Shown here in pieces: positions 53,903-63,437 of a stretch of 64,000 nucleotides of DNA. How positions within the stretch are numbered: the stretch's first letter is position 1; each line of letters begins with the position of its first letter. A program made the translations under genes and the position numbers. Source of the DNA: G963691835 sp963691835 (GTDB lineage: Bacteria > Pseudomonadota > Alphaproteobacteria > Thalassobaculales > Thalassobaculaceae); contig OY829383.1 of assembly GCA_963691835.1 (NCBI GenBank), forward strand, positions 3,286,001-3,350,000. The letters are read 5' to 3'. The notes under the pieces are model-generated. The model was not told the DNA's origin and did no database searches. It worked only from the letters and a program-made list of their open reading frames with translations.

Positions 53903-56113
53903 TTATCTCGACACCGCCGCGGTGACCGTACCCCCGCTTGCCTCGGCAACGGCATCCATGACCGCCTTGGTGGTCAGTACCTCTGGCAGCGGAATGCCAT
54001 TCGGGGCCTTCGGCCCGTAAACGGCGTTAAAGGGAATTCCGTATCGGCCGAACGAGGAGAGGTAGTCGGCAATTGCCTGGTTTGGGCGGGTCCAATCAGC
54101 GCGCATGGCCGTGACGTTGTCCGAGCCCAACGTTTCCGCAACCGGGCTGGTGTCCAACACGACCGCTTTGTTCACCTTGCACGTCAAGCACCAGTCGGCG
54201 GTCACATCGACGAGAACGGTCTTACCACGCGCAACGAGGCCGTCGATGGCGGATGTCTCGAAGGCCACCCATGTGAACGCATCGCTTTCTTGCGCGCCCG
54301 CCTCCTCGGTCTCGAGGGGGCGTGGATCGGTTCCGAGTGTGCGTGTCGCTTCGAAACCTAGGCCCAATGCGATGACCACCGACAGAACAACACCGCCCCC
54401 GGCCAGCGTGGGAGAGACGCGGGTTCGGCCCGTCATTGCACCCAGGCCGGAGGCGGTAACGAGACCAACAAGTGCGAGCGCAATGCCACCCGCCAGCCAT
54501 CCGCTGACTTGGGCCGCGATGATGCTGACAAGCCAAACGGCAGTTGCCGCGAGCGCAAACCCGAGAACCTGGCGGACTCGAACCATCCAGGCGCCGGGTT
54601 TCGGAAGGGCCTTCGCCAGCCCGGGGAAAGCGGCGACGGCCAGATACGGGGCGGCAAGACCGAGGCCCATCACAAAGAAGATGGCGACGATCTCAACCGC
54701 ACCGCGCGACAGCGCAAATCCAACCGCCGTTCCAAGGAAGGGCGCGGAGCATGGGGTTGCCAGAAGGGTCGCGAATGCCCCGGTCATGAAGTGGCTTTGA
54801 AGCGAGCCGTGTTCACCGGTGGCGTTCTGACCACCGCTTAGGCGGTCGCCAAGCCAGCCGGGCAGCCGGACTTCAAACAAACCCCAGAGATTGGCGGCGA
54901 AGCCAGCCACAATGATCGCAAGCACGGTCAAAAAGAGCGGCTGCTGGAACTGGATGCCCCACCCAACCGCGAGCCCTGCCTCCTTCACGCCGATTGCGGC
55001 GGCGGCGAGTGCCAGGAAGGAGACGACGATGCCCGCTGCTGATGCCAGGAATCCGCGTCGGATGACACTCGAGTTCGCGCCACCGTAAGAAATCGCGCCG
55101 AGAAGCTTGATCGACAGCACCGGTAGAACACAGGGCATCAGGTTCAGGATCAGGCCACCCAGAAAGGCAAAGCCCAGCATCGTGGCCCAAAGCCCGGCGG
55201 TGCTGTCACCGGTTTCCGGGATGGTTCCTGCGTCCCCCGCCAGACTTACGGTCCTCTCGCGTTCGACGAACCGGTCTCCGTCCACCGCGGTCAGGGTAAC
55301 CGGCAGTCCCGCTAGGGCCCCGTCCTTCGGCAGGCTCGCGGGAATGACCAACGTGGCCAAACGGCGATCCGGCGCGAGTGTCACCTCCGGCTTGCCAAAG
55401 CTGTACCCCTCAGGCGCTTCGGGGAACACATCCGGCTTTGAAAGAGGCGCGGACGCCGTGACGGTGACCGCGAGGGAATGAGCAACGGGCTCACCGACCG
55501 GGGTGACCGAGGTAACATCTATCCCCGCACCCGGAAGATCCATCGGAACTTGCGCACGGAACCGGTCGATCAGCTGCGTGAACGGTGTGGCGCCATCGGG
55601 TCCTTCCGGCACCGTCAACGCCAGCGCCGCATCCATGGGAACACAGATGTCACTGCAGACCAGGGCGTTCATGTTGGCCTGGATCTGCAGGGGCTTTCCA
55701 GGCTCGGTCACCGCGGCCGTGATCGGATAGACCACCTCCGTGTCGTAGCCGAAACTCTCCAGCCCAAAGAGGCTGAACCGCTCCGGCACCGGGTACCGCC
55801 AGGTCGTCTCCTTCAGATTCTGAGAGCCTTCGAATTCGACGATCGGCGGATAGCCCGCGTCACCGGCCGACCGCCAGTAGACCTTCCAGCCGTCCGCCAA
55901 CCGAAAATGCAGACCCAGGGGGATCTCCGTCCGCTCCCCAACCGCCTTGGTCGCTGAGACCAGCCGCACATCGGCGAACTCCGTCGATACCCATTCAGAC
56001 CGCGCGGCGTCGGCTGGGCTGCTGCCGGTACCCGCGATCATCGCGAAGGACGCCAACAGAATGCCGGCGGCTCCTTGCAATCGCTTCAGACCCTGATGAT
56101 CAGACTTCGACAT
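53903..56113 (-). CDS. dsbD: DsbD-like thiol:disulfide interchange protein
   Basis: A 736-residue inner-membrane reductant carrier. It has a signal peptide, an N-terminal periplasmic domain with a CSDICVP cysteine pair, a transmembrane domain with LNLMPCVLPVLSIK and ATPCSAPFLGTA holding the two membrane cysteines, and a C-terminal thioredoxin domain with the DWCLTCK active site. Electrons pass from cytoplasmic thioredoxin to periplasmic proteins. The layout is close to ScsB-type members. ATG 56113 is preferred over 56131. Confidence 0.92.
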   Translation of the reverse strand: MSKSDHQGLKRLQGAAGILLASFAMIAGTGSSPADAARSEWVSTEFADVRLVSATKAVGERTEIPLGLHFRLADGWKVYWRSAGDAGYPPIVEFEGSQNLKETTWRYPVPERFSLFGLESFGYDTEVVYPITAAVTEPGKPLQIQANMNALVCSDICVPMDAALALTVPEGPDGATPFTQLIDRFRAQVPMDLPGAGIDVTSVTPVGEPVAHSLAVTVTASAPLSKPDVFPEAPEGYSFGKPEVTLAPDRRLATLVIPASLPKDGALAGLPVTLTAVDGDRFVERERTVSLAGDAGTIPETGDSTAGLWATMLGFAFLGGLILNLMPCVLPVLSIKLLGAISYGGANSSVIRRGFLASAAGIVVSFLALAAAAIGVKEAGLAVGWGIQFQQPLFLTVLAIIVAGFAANLWGLFEVRLPGWLGDRLSGGQNATGEHGSLQSHFMTGAFATLLATPCSAPFLGTAVGFALSRGAVEIVAIFFVMGLGLAAPYLAVAAFPGLAKALPKPGAWMVRVRQVLGFALAATAVWLVSIIAAQVSGWLAGGIALALVGLVTASGLGAMTGRTRVSPTLAGGGVVLSVVIALGLGFEATRTLGTDPRPLETEEAGAQESDAFTWVAFETSAIDGLVARGKTVLVDVTADWCLTCKVNKAVVLDTSPVAETLGSDNVTAMRADWTRPNQAIADYLSSFGRYGIPFNAVYGPKAPNGIPLPEVLTTKAVMDAVAEASGGTVTAAVSR

Positions 56114-56303
56114 TGTCCCCGGGATCTCCAAGGCGGGTGATGGGCAGCCCCGACGTCATCGTAGGGGTCACCCGTTCCTCAATCGACCTTTCGGTGCGCC
56201 ACCGGACTATATAGTGGCCCGTATGCCCGAACTCCGTCACAATCTCGCGACAGCCTGTGTCCGGTCGACGCGGTGTCGGCCGAACAACCGATGGAGCGAC
56301 CGG

Positions 56304-56891
56304 ATGACGGAAACGTTCGAGGACGGGGGTGACGGTTACCTCACAGGTCAGTTGCTTGTCGCGATGCCGGCGATGACCGACCCGCGGTTCGAGCGCACGG
56401 TGATCTACATGTGTGTCCACAATGAGGACGGCGCGGTCGGGCTGGTGGTGAACAAACTCGTCGACGCGCTGACCTTTGACGACCTTTTGGATCAGCTCGA
56501 GATCGATGTGGACGGAGAAGGCGAGGCGCGCCTGCCGGACGTCCATTTTGGTGGCCCGGTGGAAACCGGACGGGGCTTCGTGCTGCATTCCGCCGACTAC
56601 ATGAAAGACGATTCTCTCCAGATCAATGAGCGCTACGCCTTGACCTCGACCATCGACATCGTCCGGGACATCGCTGCGGGAGAAGGGCCCTCGTCGAGTT
56701 TGCTTGCGCTGGGGTATGCGGGCTGGGGTGCCGGGCAACTGGACGATGAGATCCAGGAGAACGCCTGGCTCTGCGTATCGCCGGACCAAGCTTTGATCTT
56801 CGACACCAATCATGACACCAAGTGGAACCGGGCGATGACGAAACTCGGGATCGACGTCTCCCTTCTGTCCTCTCAGGCGGGGCGCGCCTGA
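56304..56891 (+). CDS. YqgE/AlgH family protein
   Basis: A 195-residue cytoplasmic protein with the YqgE/AlgH pattern: YLTGQLLVAMPAMTDPRFERTVIYMC, GAVGLVVNK, FGGPVETGRGFVLHS and LGYAGWGAGQLDDEIQENAWL. AlgH was named as a transcriptional regulator of alginate genes, but the family's biochemical action is unsettled. ATG 56304 has GGAG eight bases upstream. It overlaps the next gene by TGATG, suggesting coupling. Confidence 0.93.
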   Translation: MTETFEDGGDGYLTGQLLVAMPAMTDPRFERTVIYMCVHNEDGAVGLVVNKLVDALTFDDLLDQLEIDVDGEGEARLPDVHFGGPVETGRGFVLHSADYMKDDSLQINERYALTSTIDIVRDIAAGEGPSSSLLALGYAGWGAGQLDDEIQENAWLCVSPDQALIFDTNHDTKWNRAMTKLGIDVSLLSSQAGRA

Positions 56892-57631
56892 TGCCGGATA
56901 TCGCGGAGCAAAAGGATCAACTGCTGGCCCTTCTTGGAGAGGCGATGCCGGTGGAGGCGGTTCCGGTCGACCTCTCGGGCCGGAAGGTCGGCCTCGTGGT
57001 GGTGGACGAGGTGAACGGTTTCGCCACGGTGGGGGCGGGAGCCCTGGCACCCCCCGTTCCGAACGATCAGGTTGCCCATATGGTCTCGGAGACGGACCGA
57101 CTCGCCCGCGCGTTCCAGACAGCGGGTCATCCCATCCTGGCCTTTCTGGACACCCATGAGCCGGGCGTGCCCGAACCGCCCTATCCGCCCCATTGTGAGC
57201 GGGGAACGGGGGAGGAAGATCTTGTCCCGGCGCTCGCGTGGCTTGAGAGCGAGGGGGCGGCGACCTTGGTGCGGAAGGACTGCATCAACGGCTTCATCGG
57301 GGCCATACAAGCGGACGGCTCGAACACAGTCGTAGATTGGGCCAACGCGGCTGGGCTCGACACGATCCTGGTGGTCGGGATCTGCACGGACATCTGCGTG
57401 ATGGATTTCGTCCTTACACTTTTGTCCGCCCGAAACCACGGGATGGTGCCTAGCCTCAAGGACATTGTCGTTCACGCCCCTGGCTGCTCGACCTATGACC
57501 TTCCGGCCGCTGTGGCGGAGTCGCTGACATTGCCCAAGACGGCCAGACACCCGCAGATGGCGACGCATCACCTGGGCCTGTACTTCATGGCCTCTCGGGG
57601 GGCCATTATTTCGGACGCGGTGACCGTCTGA
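56891..57631 (+). CDS. Isochorismatase-family (nicotinamidase-like) hydrolase
   Basis: A 246-residue cysteine hydrolase with the Asp-Lys-Cys triad: Asp in VGLVVVDEVNGF, Lys in LVRKDCINGF and the nucleophile Cys in GICTDICVMDFV. The arrangement suits nicotinamidases and other isochorismatase-fold amidases; the substrate is unknown. The N-terminal 30 residues are additional to the core. It begins on the last base of the algH stop. Confidence 0.9.
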   Translation: MPDIAEQKDQLLALLGEAMPVEAVPVDLSGRKVGLVVVDEVNGFATVGAGALAPPVPNDQVAHMVSETDRLARAFQTAGHPILAFLDTHEPGVPEPPYPPHCERGTGEEDLVPALAWLESEGAATLVRKDCINGFIGAIQADGSNTVVDWANAAGLDTILVVGICTDICVMDFVLTLLSARNHGMVPSLKDIVVHAPGCSTYDLPAAVAESLTLPKTARHPQMATHHLGLYFMASRGAIISDAVTV

Positions 57632-57652
57632 AATGCACACGCGAGGCGAGGT

Positions 57653-59737
57653 TCACTGAGCGGCCGGGGTCGAAGATCCTGGCGCTCGGTCGAGTAGGCC
57701 CTCGTAACGCTCCAAGATCGATTTGGTGACGTCTTCCGCCTCCGACCGCCCATCGATTACTCGGGGGGTGAGGAGCAGAACGAGTTCCGTCCGTTCCCGG
57801 TCCGTGTCCGTCGACCCGAAAAGCGAACCTACGACGGGAATGCGGTGCAGCACCGGAATGCCGGAATCGTCCTGTGAGGTGGCCTCCCTGATAAGGCCCG
57901 CCAACAGGACGGTTGACCCGCTCTCCACCGCGGCGGTGCTGATGATCTGACGTTGGGAGATCGTTGGGCTGTCGATGTCAGAGGTGTCCGTACGGCTTAC
58001 GTCGCTGACCTCTTGGGTGATCTCCAACGTGACCACACCGCTTGCTTTGACCTTCGGCGTCACTTCCAGCGAGACGCCGGTGTCCCGGTACTCGATTTCA
58101 TTGACGATCCGGCTGTCGTCGGTCGCGGTGGTCGAGGAAGAGCGGCGGATGATCGGTACCTGATCACCGACATGGAGCTGAGCCGTTTCGCCGTCGAGAA
58201 CAAGCAACTGCGGCGATGAGACGACGCGGACATCGGTCAATTCTGACAGAGCGTCGATGACCACTCTGGAGTCGCCGCTGGCGCCGATTGTTAGTCCAAG
58301 TCCGGGAACCGTAGGTGTTACCGAGTCAAGTGCGGTGCCACGGCTCAGAAGCCCGGTGAAGTCACCTGCCTCGATGAAGTACTGAACCCCAAAACGAAGT
58401 GCATCCTTCAACTGCACCTCGATCACCGTCCCCTCGATCAGCACCTGAAGCGGGGTGATGTCCAGTTTGGTCAGAACCTCTTCGATCAGCTCCCAATTCC
58501 GGCGCGTGGCCCAGACCAGGATCGCGTTCGCCTGCTCATCCGCCATGAAACGGGGGGTGTCCTGGGACGCTGCAAGGGTTTGAGACGCTACGCCGTCGTC
58601 GGAGTTCGCCGCTTCATCGGCATCACTCGCGGCAGCGGATCCCACCAACCCCGCCTCTCCGAAGGCGCCGCGTAGGGTTTCAACCAAACGGTCGGCCGTT
58701 GAGTTCCGGACGAAGTAGACGAACAACCTGCTTTGATCGGCGTTGCGGGTGCGGTCGAGTCGTTTGATCCAGGTGCGCGCCCGTTCCAGCGCGTCGTCCG
58801 TCGCGGCGATGGCGAGGATCGCGTTCATGCGCCGGATCGGGATGAAGCGGACCTGTCCGATCCGGCTTGCCTCCCGGTCACCGGCAAAAAGCTGTCCCAG
58901 ATCCTCGATCACCGTCTCAGCCCGGGCCTCGGTCAGTCCGACCATGGCGACAGGCCGCCCAGCCATGGCGTCCACATCGAAAACGGCGACGGCATCGCGC
59001 GCCGCCTCCCGCTCAGCCCGGGTTCCTGAGACCAGAACCATGCCGCTGATCGGATCGGCGACGAGCAGCCGCCCTTCGCCCAAGACCGGGGTCAGGAGCT
59101 TTGCCATGCGGTCGGCGGAGACATGCGAGAGGGGAATGGCGTCAATCGCGGTTCCCGGCCCGCCAACTTGCGGGGTGGGCTGACCAGATGCCGAGCCCGA
59201 CCCCACAGGACGGATCACGCGGACCATCGAGGGCTCGTAGACGGCTTGCAGCCCATTGGCGGCCAATAATCCGTCCAAGGTACGCTGCAACTGGCGCCGG
59301 GTGAGGGGGCGGACGGTCCGCAAGGTCACCCGGCCCGACAAATCCGGCGGCAACACGTACCCGGTTCGTAGGAGATCCCCAAGGATCACCCGAAGAACTT
59401 GGGACAGGTCCGCATCCTGAAAGCTGAGCGTCAGATCGCCTGAGCGTTGCACCACACGAGGGCGGTCGACCGTGTCTTCTGATTCCTCGGCTGGATAGAC
59501 TTCGTCGACGGGCGCGTCCTGGTCCTCTGCCGGGGCCAACTCAGCGTCGACACGTCGACTGGTTACGGTGCCGTCACCGCCTTGCAGGGCCCTTTCAAGC
59601 GCCGGAACCGGGCTTGGGTCCGTCGACGGCAGGACCGAACTGCAGGCTGCCAAGAGAAGACAGGCCAAAATCAGTGTCGGCAGTCTGTGCTGGAGAAGTG
59701 AGCGGAACGCGCAGGTCAGCCCCCGCTGGGCAGCCAT
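57653..59737 (-). CDS. gspD: GspD-like type II secretion secretin (lipoprotein)
   Basis: A 694-residue outer-membrane secretin. ATG 59737 gives a lipoprotein signal with lipobox LAAC (Cys32). The N0 domain (LSFQDADLSQVLRVILGDLLRTGYVLP) is followed by N1-N3 repeats, then the secretin core with VLIEGTVIEVQLKDALRFGVQYF, SSPQLLVLDGETAQLHVGDQVP and VESGSTVLLAGLIREATSQDDSGIP. The length is normal. It overlaps the GspC-like gene by 22 bases. Part of a gspL-gspM-gspC-gspD run. Confidence 0.93.
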   Translation of the reverse strand: MAAQRGLTCAFRSLLQHRLPTLILACLLLAACSSVLPSTDPSPVPALERALQGGDGTVTSRRVDAELAPAEDQDAPVDEVYPAEESEDTVDRPRVVQRSGDLTLSFQDADLSQVLRVILGDLLRTGYVLPPDLSGRVTLRTVRPLTRRQLQRTLDGLLAANGLQAVYEPSMVRVIRPVGSGSASGQPTPQVGGPGTAIDAIPLSHVSADRMAKLLTPVLGEGRLLVADPISGMVLVSGTRAEREAARDAVAVFDVDAMAGRPVAMVGLTEARAETVIEDLGQLFAGDREASRIGQVRFIPIRRMNAILAIAATDDALERARTWIKRLDRTRNADQSRLFVYFVRNSTADRLVETLRGAFGEAGLVGSAAASDADEAANSDDGVASQTLAASQDTPRFMADEQANAILVWATRRNWELIEEVLTKLDITPLQVLIEGTVIEVQLKDALRFGVQYFIEAGDFTGLLSRGTALDSVTPTVPGLGLTIGASGDSRVVIDALSELTDVRVVSSPQLLVLDGETAQLHVGDQVPIIRRSSSTTATDDSRIVNEIEYRDTGVSLEVTPKVKASGVVTLEITQEVSDVSRTDTSDIDSPTISQRQIISTAAVESGSTVLLAGLIREATSQDDSGIPVLHRIPVVGSLFGSTDTDRERTELVLLLTPRVIDGRSEAEDVTKSILERYEGLLDRAPGSSTPAAQ

Positions 59738-60288
59738 TTTGTTCGCCGTTGGGTCGGCGGGCCGCCCGTCGTCTGATCCGGGGAGCCACGCCGTGCTTCG
59801 TCTGATCCACGGGAGAGATCGATCTCCCGATCGCCGGATCGAAGAAACACCCCGTCCTCGCCGATGCGCGTCACGGTCCATCCGTCGAGCGACTCCCCCT
59901 CGCCGAGTTCGACGACCCGACCGCTCGCAACCTCCTGCAACAAGATCATGCGCTTGGCGGCCGAGCGGACTATACCTGTTAAACGATAACCGACAAGCGT
60001 CGACGGTGGCTCGATTTTTTCCGGCACCGCATCTGCTGGAGGCCGCCGCGAAGGGTGGAAGAGGGGCCGGGCCACCATCTCGGGGAATGCGTCAGCGGGC
60101 TTTGGGACTGGCAGTATTGCAGGGGGCATCTCTGGCACTGGGGGGGCGCTGTCCGTCGATGAGATGAGGGAGGCGGCGCCCGGCGCGCCCGAGGTCTCCG
60201 AGAGCATAGCGTCGATTTCCGACCGCCATGGGATCAATGCGAGCCCCCACAGCCCGACGCAGACCGGAAGCCACGCCCATCCCCGCAT
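59716..60288 (-). CDS. GspC-like inner-membrane component of type II secretion
   Basis: A 190-residue protein with an N-terminal membrane helix (about residues 5-20), a proline-rich periplasmic linker, and a small beta domain (LVGYRLTGIVRSAAKRMILLQE, then VELGEGESLDGWTVTRIGEDGVFL) that resembles the HR domain of GspC, which docks to the secretin N0 domain. There is no PDZ domain. The position between gspM and gspD supports this role. ATGA overlap with gspM. Confidence 0.75.
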   Translation of the reverse strand: MRGWAWLPVCVGLWGLALIPWRSEIDAMLSETSGAPGAASLISSTDSAPPVPEMPPAILPVPKPADAFPEMVARPLFHPSRRPPADAVPEKIEPPSTLVGYRLTGIVRSAAKRMILLQEVASGRVVELGEGESLDGWTVTRIGEDGVFLRSGDREIDLSRGSDEARRGSPDQTTGGPPTQRRTKWLPSGG

Positions 60289-60830
60289 CAGCCGGCACTC
60301 CGGGGCGAGAGGCCGAGAATGGTGATGTCGATGTCGAGAAACCGCGCGTTGCCGGGCTTTGCGTTGATGCCGAGTGCCTCAACCCGGAGGGCGGGAACAC
60401 CCCGCTCAATCGTGGCCATCAAGCTGCGGAGCGCTTCGATCGGGGCGGCAAAGCGCGCTTTGAGGCGAATGCTGGTGAAGCGCTCCCCGCTCTCCGCCGG
60501 CGGAATGTCGACGGTCTCTATGACCACGCCCGCCTCATCGGCGGCACTCCGGAGCCGTTGCTGAATGACCGCGACCGCCGCTGCCGTACCCGCCGGGAGT
60601 GCGGCATCCCGGGTTTCGTCCAATCGGGTGAGCAGCGCATGCCGTTGTTCCAATGCGGACGCACGCTCCAGCATCGCGGCCTGGGCCGCCTGCTTCCTCT
60701 CCAGAAGAGAGATTTCGGCCGACCGTTCCTCGTAAAGCCCTATGAGCGTATCGGCGACGACGAAGGTGAAAGCCGCCAGGAGCGCGACGCTCAGCAACCA
60801 AGCCCGAACCGGTGAGATCGCCCCGGTCAT
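60288..60830 (-). CDS. GspM-like inner-membrane protein
   Basis: A 180-residue bitopic protein: a short cytoplasmic start, one membrane helix (about residues 9-30), a coiled coil rich in Glu/Ala/Leu and a ferredoxin-like periplasmic domain (VVIETVDIPPAESGERFTSIRLKARF). This is the T2SSM_b arrangement. It links the cytoplasmic ATPase platform protein GspL to the rest of the type II secretion system. It overlaps gspL by ATGA. Confidence 0.8.
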   Translation of the reverse strand: MTGAISPVRAWLLSVALLAAFTFVVADTLIGLYEERSAEISLLERKQAAQAAMLERASALEQRHALLTRLDETRDAALPAGTAAAVAVIQQRLRSAADEAGVVIETVDIPPAESGERFTSIRLKARFAAPIEALRSLMATIERGVPALRVEALGINAKPGNARFLDIDITILGLSPRSAG

Positions 60831-61843
60831 GTATCGCCACCCGATGGGGTCAGAGTTGCGGTGATGCGGAACCGTTCATCCCCCGTGGTCGGGTCACGGG
60901 TCACGGGAGCATCGAACGCGGCATCCGCAAAGGCTGGGATCGTCTCGATCGCGGCAAGCAGGGGGGCCGCCCGGGGAATGCGGCCCTCCATGATCAATTG
61001 GTCGCCCCTGATCTCTACCGTGTGGAGATGACCGGTATCCGGCAACAGGTTGGACAGGGTTTCCAGGATCGTTGGAATGCGTCCTTGCTGCGTTGGCCCG
61101 AAAGCGCTGATGAAAGCGGACCGATCAGCTTCGATATTCCCCACCGCATCAGCAAGACGGGTCAGGTGTTCGACGCGTGGTTTCTGGGCGTCGAGTGTCT
61201 CCCGGACCGCCTCGCGCCCGATCTCCTGGTGTAGGAAGGGTGATATCACAGCCGCGATCAGTGAGGCGAAAGCCAGCAATGGCAGGAACCGCACACCCCC
61301 GCCCATTCGTCCCGATGGCGGCGGGATCAACGCGGAGCTTCGAAGCCCTGAGACCGTTTCCGACTCCAAAGAAACAAAATCCGGCTTGATGCCCTCGGCT
61401 TCCAAGCGTTCCCGCGCCGCCCGGACCGTTTGCCGGGGGACCACCAAAAGCTCGATCCGAAGTTGGCCCATGCCGTCGCGAGTCACCGACCGTCCGACAT
61501 GAACATCGTCCGCCCGAAACGGCGTCACGCGACCGATCTCTGCGTCGATGACATCGTCGAGGCTGTGACGGGCGGTCTCTGGAACGGTCAGCGTGGCCTC
61601 GACGGCTTCCGATCTTGGAAGCACCAGGGCGATCGCGGGGCGGTTCCTGGACAGGGCCAATCGCTTGGCCTTATCGCCGGAAGCGATCTGCTGTCCGTTT
61701 TCGGCGTCAAAGAGGCACACATCGCCGGAACTGGCGGGTATCGCGACCTTAAGCACGCGGGCACCGATACCGAACGCATGCCGGACCGCTTCCGGCAATC
61801 CGGCATCAAGCGCGCGTCCCCAGGCGGCAAGACCTAGTGCCAT
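60827..61843 (-). CDS. GspL-like protein with PilN-type region
   Basis: A protein of about 338 residues: an N-terminal actin-like cytoplasmic region with VFDAE-like and LPRSEAVEATLTVPETARHSLDDVIDAEIGRVTPF motifs, a membrane helix (about residues 190-210) and a PilN/GspL-like periplasmic coiled coil plus ferredoxin-like domain ending LTPSGGDT. This fits GspL, which recruits the GspE ATPase. The start is uncertain: ATG 61843 is taken; a TTG at 61903 extends the frame. Confidence 0.75.
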   Translation of the reverse strand: MALGLAAWGRALDAGLPEAVRHAFGIGARVLKVAIPASSGDVCLFDAENGQQIASGDKAKRLALSRNRPAIALVLPRSEAVEATLTVPETARHSLDDVIDAEIGRVTPFRADDVHVGRSVTRDGMGQLRIELLVVPRQTVRAARERLEAEGIKPDFVSLESETVSGLRSSALIPPPSGRMGGGVRFLPLLAFASLIAAVISPFLHQEIGREAVRETLDAQKPRVEHLTRLADAVGNIEADRSAFISAFGPTQQGRIPTILETLSNLLPDTGHLHTVEIRGDQLIMEGRIPRAAPLLAAIETIPAFADAAFDAPVTRDPTTGDERFRITATLTPSGGDT

Positions 61844-61945
61844 GGCGCGCCGGCCCGCCTGCTCATGTGCATCGTGTCCATGGGATGATTGTCGCGTCGC
61901 CAAAGGCGCGGCGCAACAATCCCAGGGCGCGCCAGCAGCGGCGAC

Positions 61946-63199
61946 TTAGAGGCAGACGCTGTCCAGAGGCGGGAAGCCGTTGAAACCGACCGACGCGTAG
62001 GTCGTGGTGTAGGCCCCGCAACCCAGAATCCAAACCCGGTCACCGGCTTTAAGGGTCAGCGGCAGGCGGTAGTCGGCCGTCTCATACAGGGTATCTGCGC
62101 TGTCGCAGGTCGGCCCGGCAATGCAGACCGGTCCGGTTCCGCCCGCCTCCGCATCCCGTTCCGTGACGATCGGATAGCGGATTGCCTCTTCCATCGTCTC
62201 CGCGAGGCCGCCGAACTTGCCGATGTCGAGATAGACCCAGCGCTTCTCGTCGGCCTCATCCTTTTTGGAGACGAGGACGACTTCGGCCTGAATGATCCCC
62301 GCATCACCAACCAGTCCGCGCCCGGGCTCCACGATGAGCTCGAACCGACGGTCGCCGAAGAACGCCTCGACGAGATCCATGACCGTTTGGCCGTAGCGGC
62401 CGGTTTCCGGTACGTCGGCGCGGTAACGGGCGGGCATGCCACCGCCGAGATTGATCAGCCAAGGTTTGATGTCCCCGGCCTCAAGCTTTCGGTATAGGGC
62501 GGCCGTTTCTTCCAGAGCACCCCGCCAGTTCTCCGGCTTCGTCTGTTGAGAGCCCACATGAAAGGACGCCCCCGCCACGTCCAGGCCCAGGGCATCGGCG
62601 CGCGTCAGCAACTCGAACGCCATGGTTGGCGAGCAGCCGAACTTCCTCGACAAGGGCCAGTCCGCCCCGTCTCCATCGGTCAGCAGACGGCAGAAGACCG
62701 ACGCGCCGGGAGCGGAGCGGGCGATCTTCCGGAGCTCTTCATCACTATCGAACGCGAACAGCCGGACCCCTGCGGCAAATGCGGCCGCAATCTCCCGTTC
62801 CTTCTTGATCGTGTTTCCGAATGAGATCGCCTCAGGGGCGGCGCCTCGGGACAGCACGAGCCTGATCTCGTTCAAACTGGCGCAGTCGAACCGCGCGCCG
62901 AGGCCGATCAGCCTGTCCAGGATCTCGACGGCGGGATTGGCCTTGATCGCGTAATAGATGACGGCATCGCCGAACGCCTGATCCAAGGCGTGGTAGTTCG
63001 CTTCCACCACATCCAAGTCAAGCGCGAGACAGGGCGCTTCCAGCATCGACTCAGAGAAGAACCGGGCGATCTTTTCCGATCGTTCCCGAACCACGTCGGG
63101 CACAGCGCGTCCCGCGCCCGGAACAAGTCTCAGCGCCGGTCGGGCGGGATCTACGGAAAAGAAACGGCGGGCGTCAGCGCCCGTGTCGGCTGCCAGCAT
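61946..63199 (-). CDS. Ornithine/lysine decarboxylase (PLP, fold III)
   Basis: A 417-residue alanine-racemase-fold decarboxylase. The PLP lysine is in YYAIKANP (Lys86), the SFHVGSQ and EPGRGLVGDAG motifs follow, and the substrate-side GPTCDSADTLYE with the active-site Cys marks the ornithine/lysine group rather than DapDC. It makes putrescine or cadaverine in the polyamine pathway. An N-terminal extension of about 50 residues precedes the fold. AGGGGGG lies upstream of ATG 63199. Confidence 0.92.
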   Translation of the reverse strand: MLAADTGADARRFFSVDPARPALRLVPGAGRAVPDVVRERSEKIARFFSESMLEAPCLALDLDVVEANYHALDQAFGDAVIYYAIKANPAVEILDRLIGLGARFDCASLNEIRLVLSRGAAPEAISFGNTIKKEREIAAAFAAGVRLFAFDSDEELRKIARSAPGASVFCRLLTDGDGADWPLSRKFGCSPTMAFELLTRADALGLDVAGASFHVGSQQTKPENWRGALEETAALYRKLEAGDIKPWLINLGGGMPARYRADVPETGRYGQTVMDLVEAFFGDRRFELIVEPGRGLVGDAGIIQAEVVLVSKKDEADEKRWVYLDIGKFGGLAETMEEAIRYPIVTERDAEAGGTGPVCIAGPTCDSADTLYETADYRLPLTLKAGDRVWILGCGAYTTTYASVGFNGFPPLDSVCL

Positions 63200-63437
63200 C
63201 GTGGGTTCCCCCTTCGCACCCGCCCCGGGTCACCCCCAAGCGGTCATGAGAAAAAGGACGCTCCGTCGTTGTTTGACCATTCCGGGCCAGGGGCACGTGC
63301 GCTTGCGTCAATGCGCGGGAATATGGCCGTTTCGGCGGCGGATGCAAGGAGGAATTTTGCGACCGGACAGCGGCAGACAAGAAACCGTCAATGCACCGGG
63401 ATCTTAGGGGTTTTACCCAACCGTTGGCGTTCAGGAC
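63200..63437 (-). promoter_or_regulatory. 238-base leader upstream of the ornithine/lysine decarboxylase
   Basis: A gene-free stretch read on the - strand into the decarboxylase gene. TTGACG-like hexamers occur twice (about 63388 and 63311), which may be -35 elements, and the last part is G-rich. Leader RNAs (the speF motif) are known before ornithine decarboxylase genes in Alphaproteobacteria; I cannot confirm that fold here by eye. Confidence 0.3.

Noticed and set aside
63174..63380. 68-codon TTG-start ORF in the decarboxylase leader
   Set aside because: Weak start, no ribosome site, overlap with the real gene start and shadow-like composition; not supported as a leader peptide.
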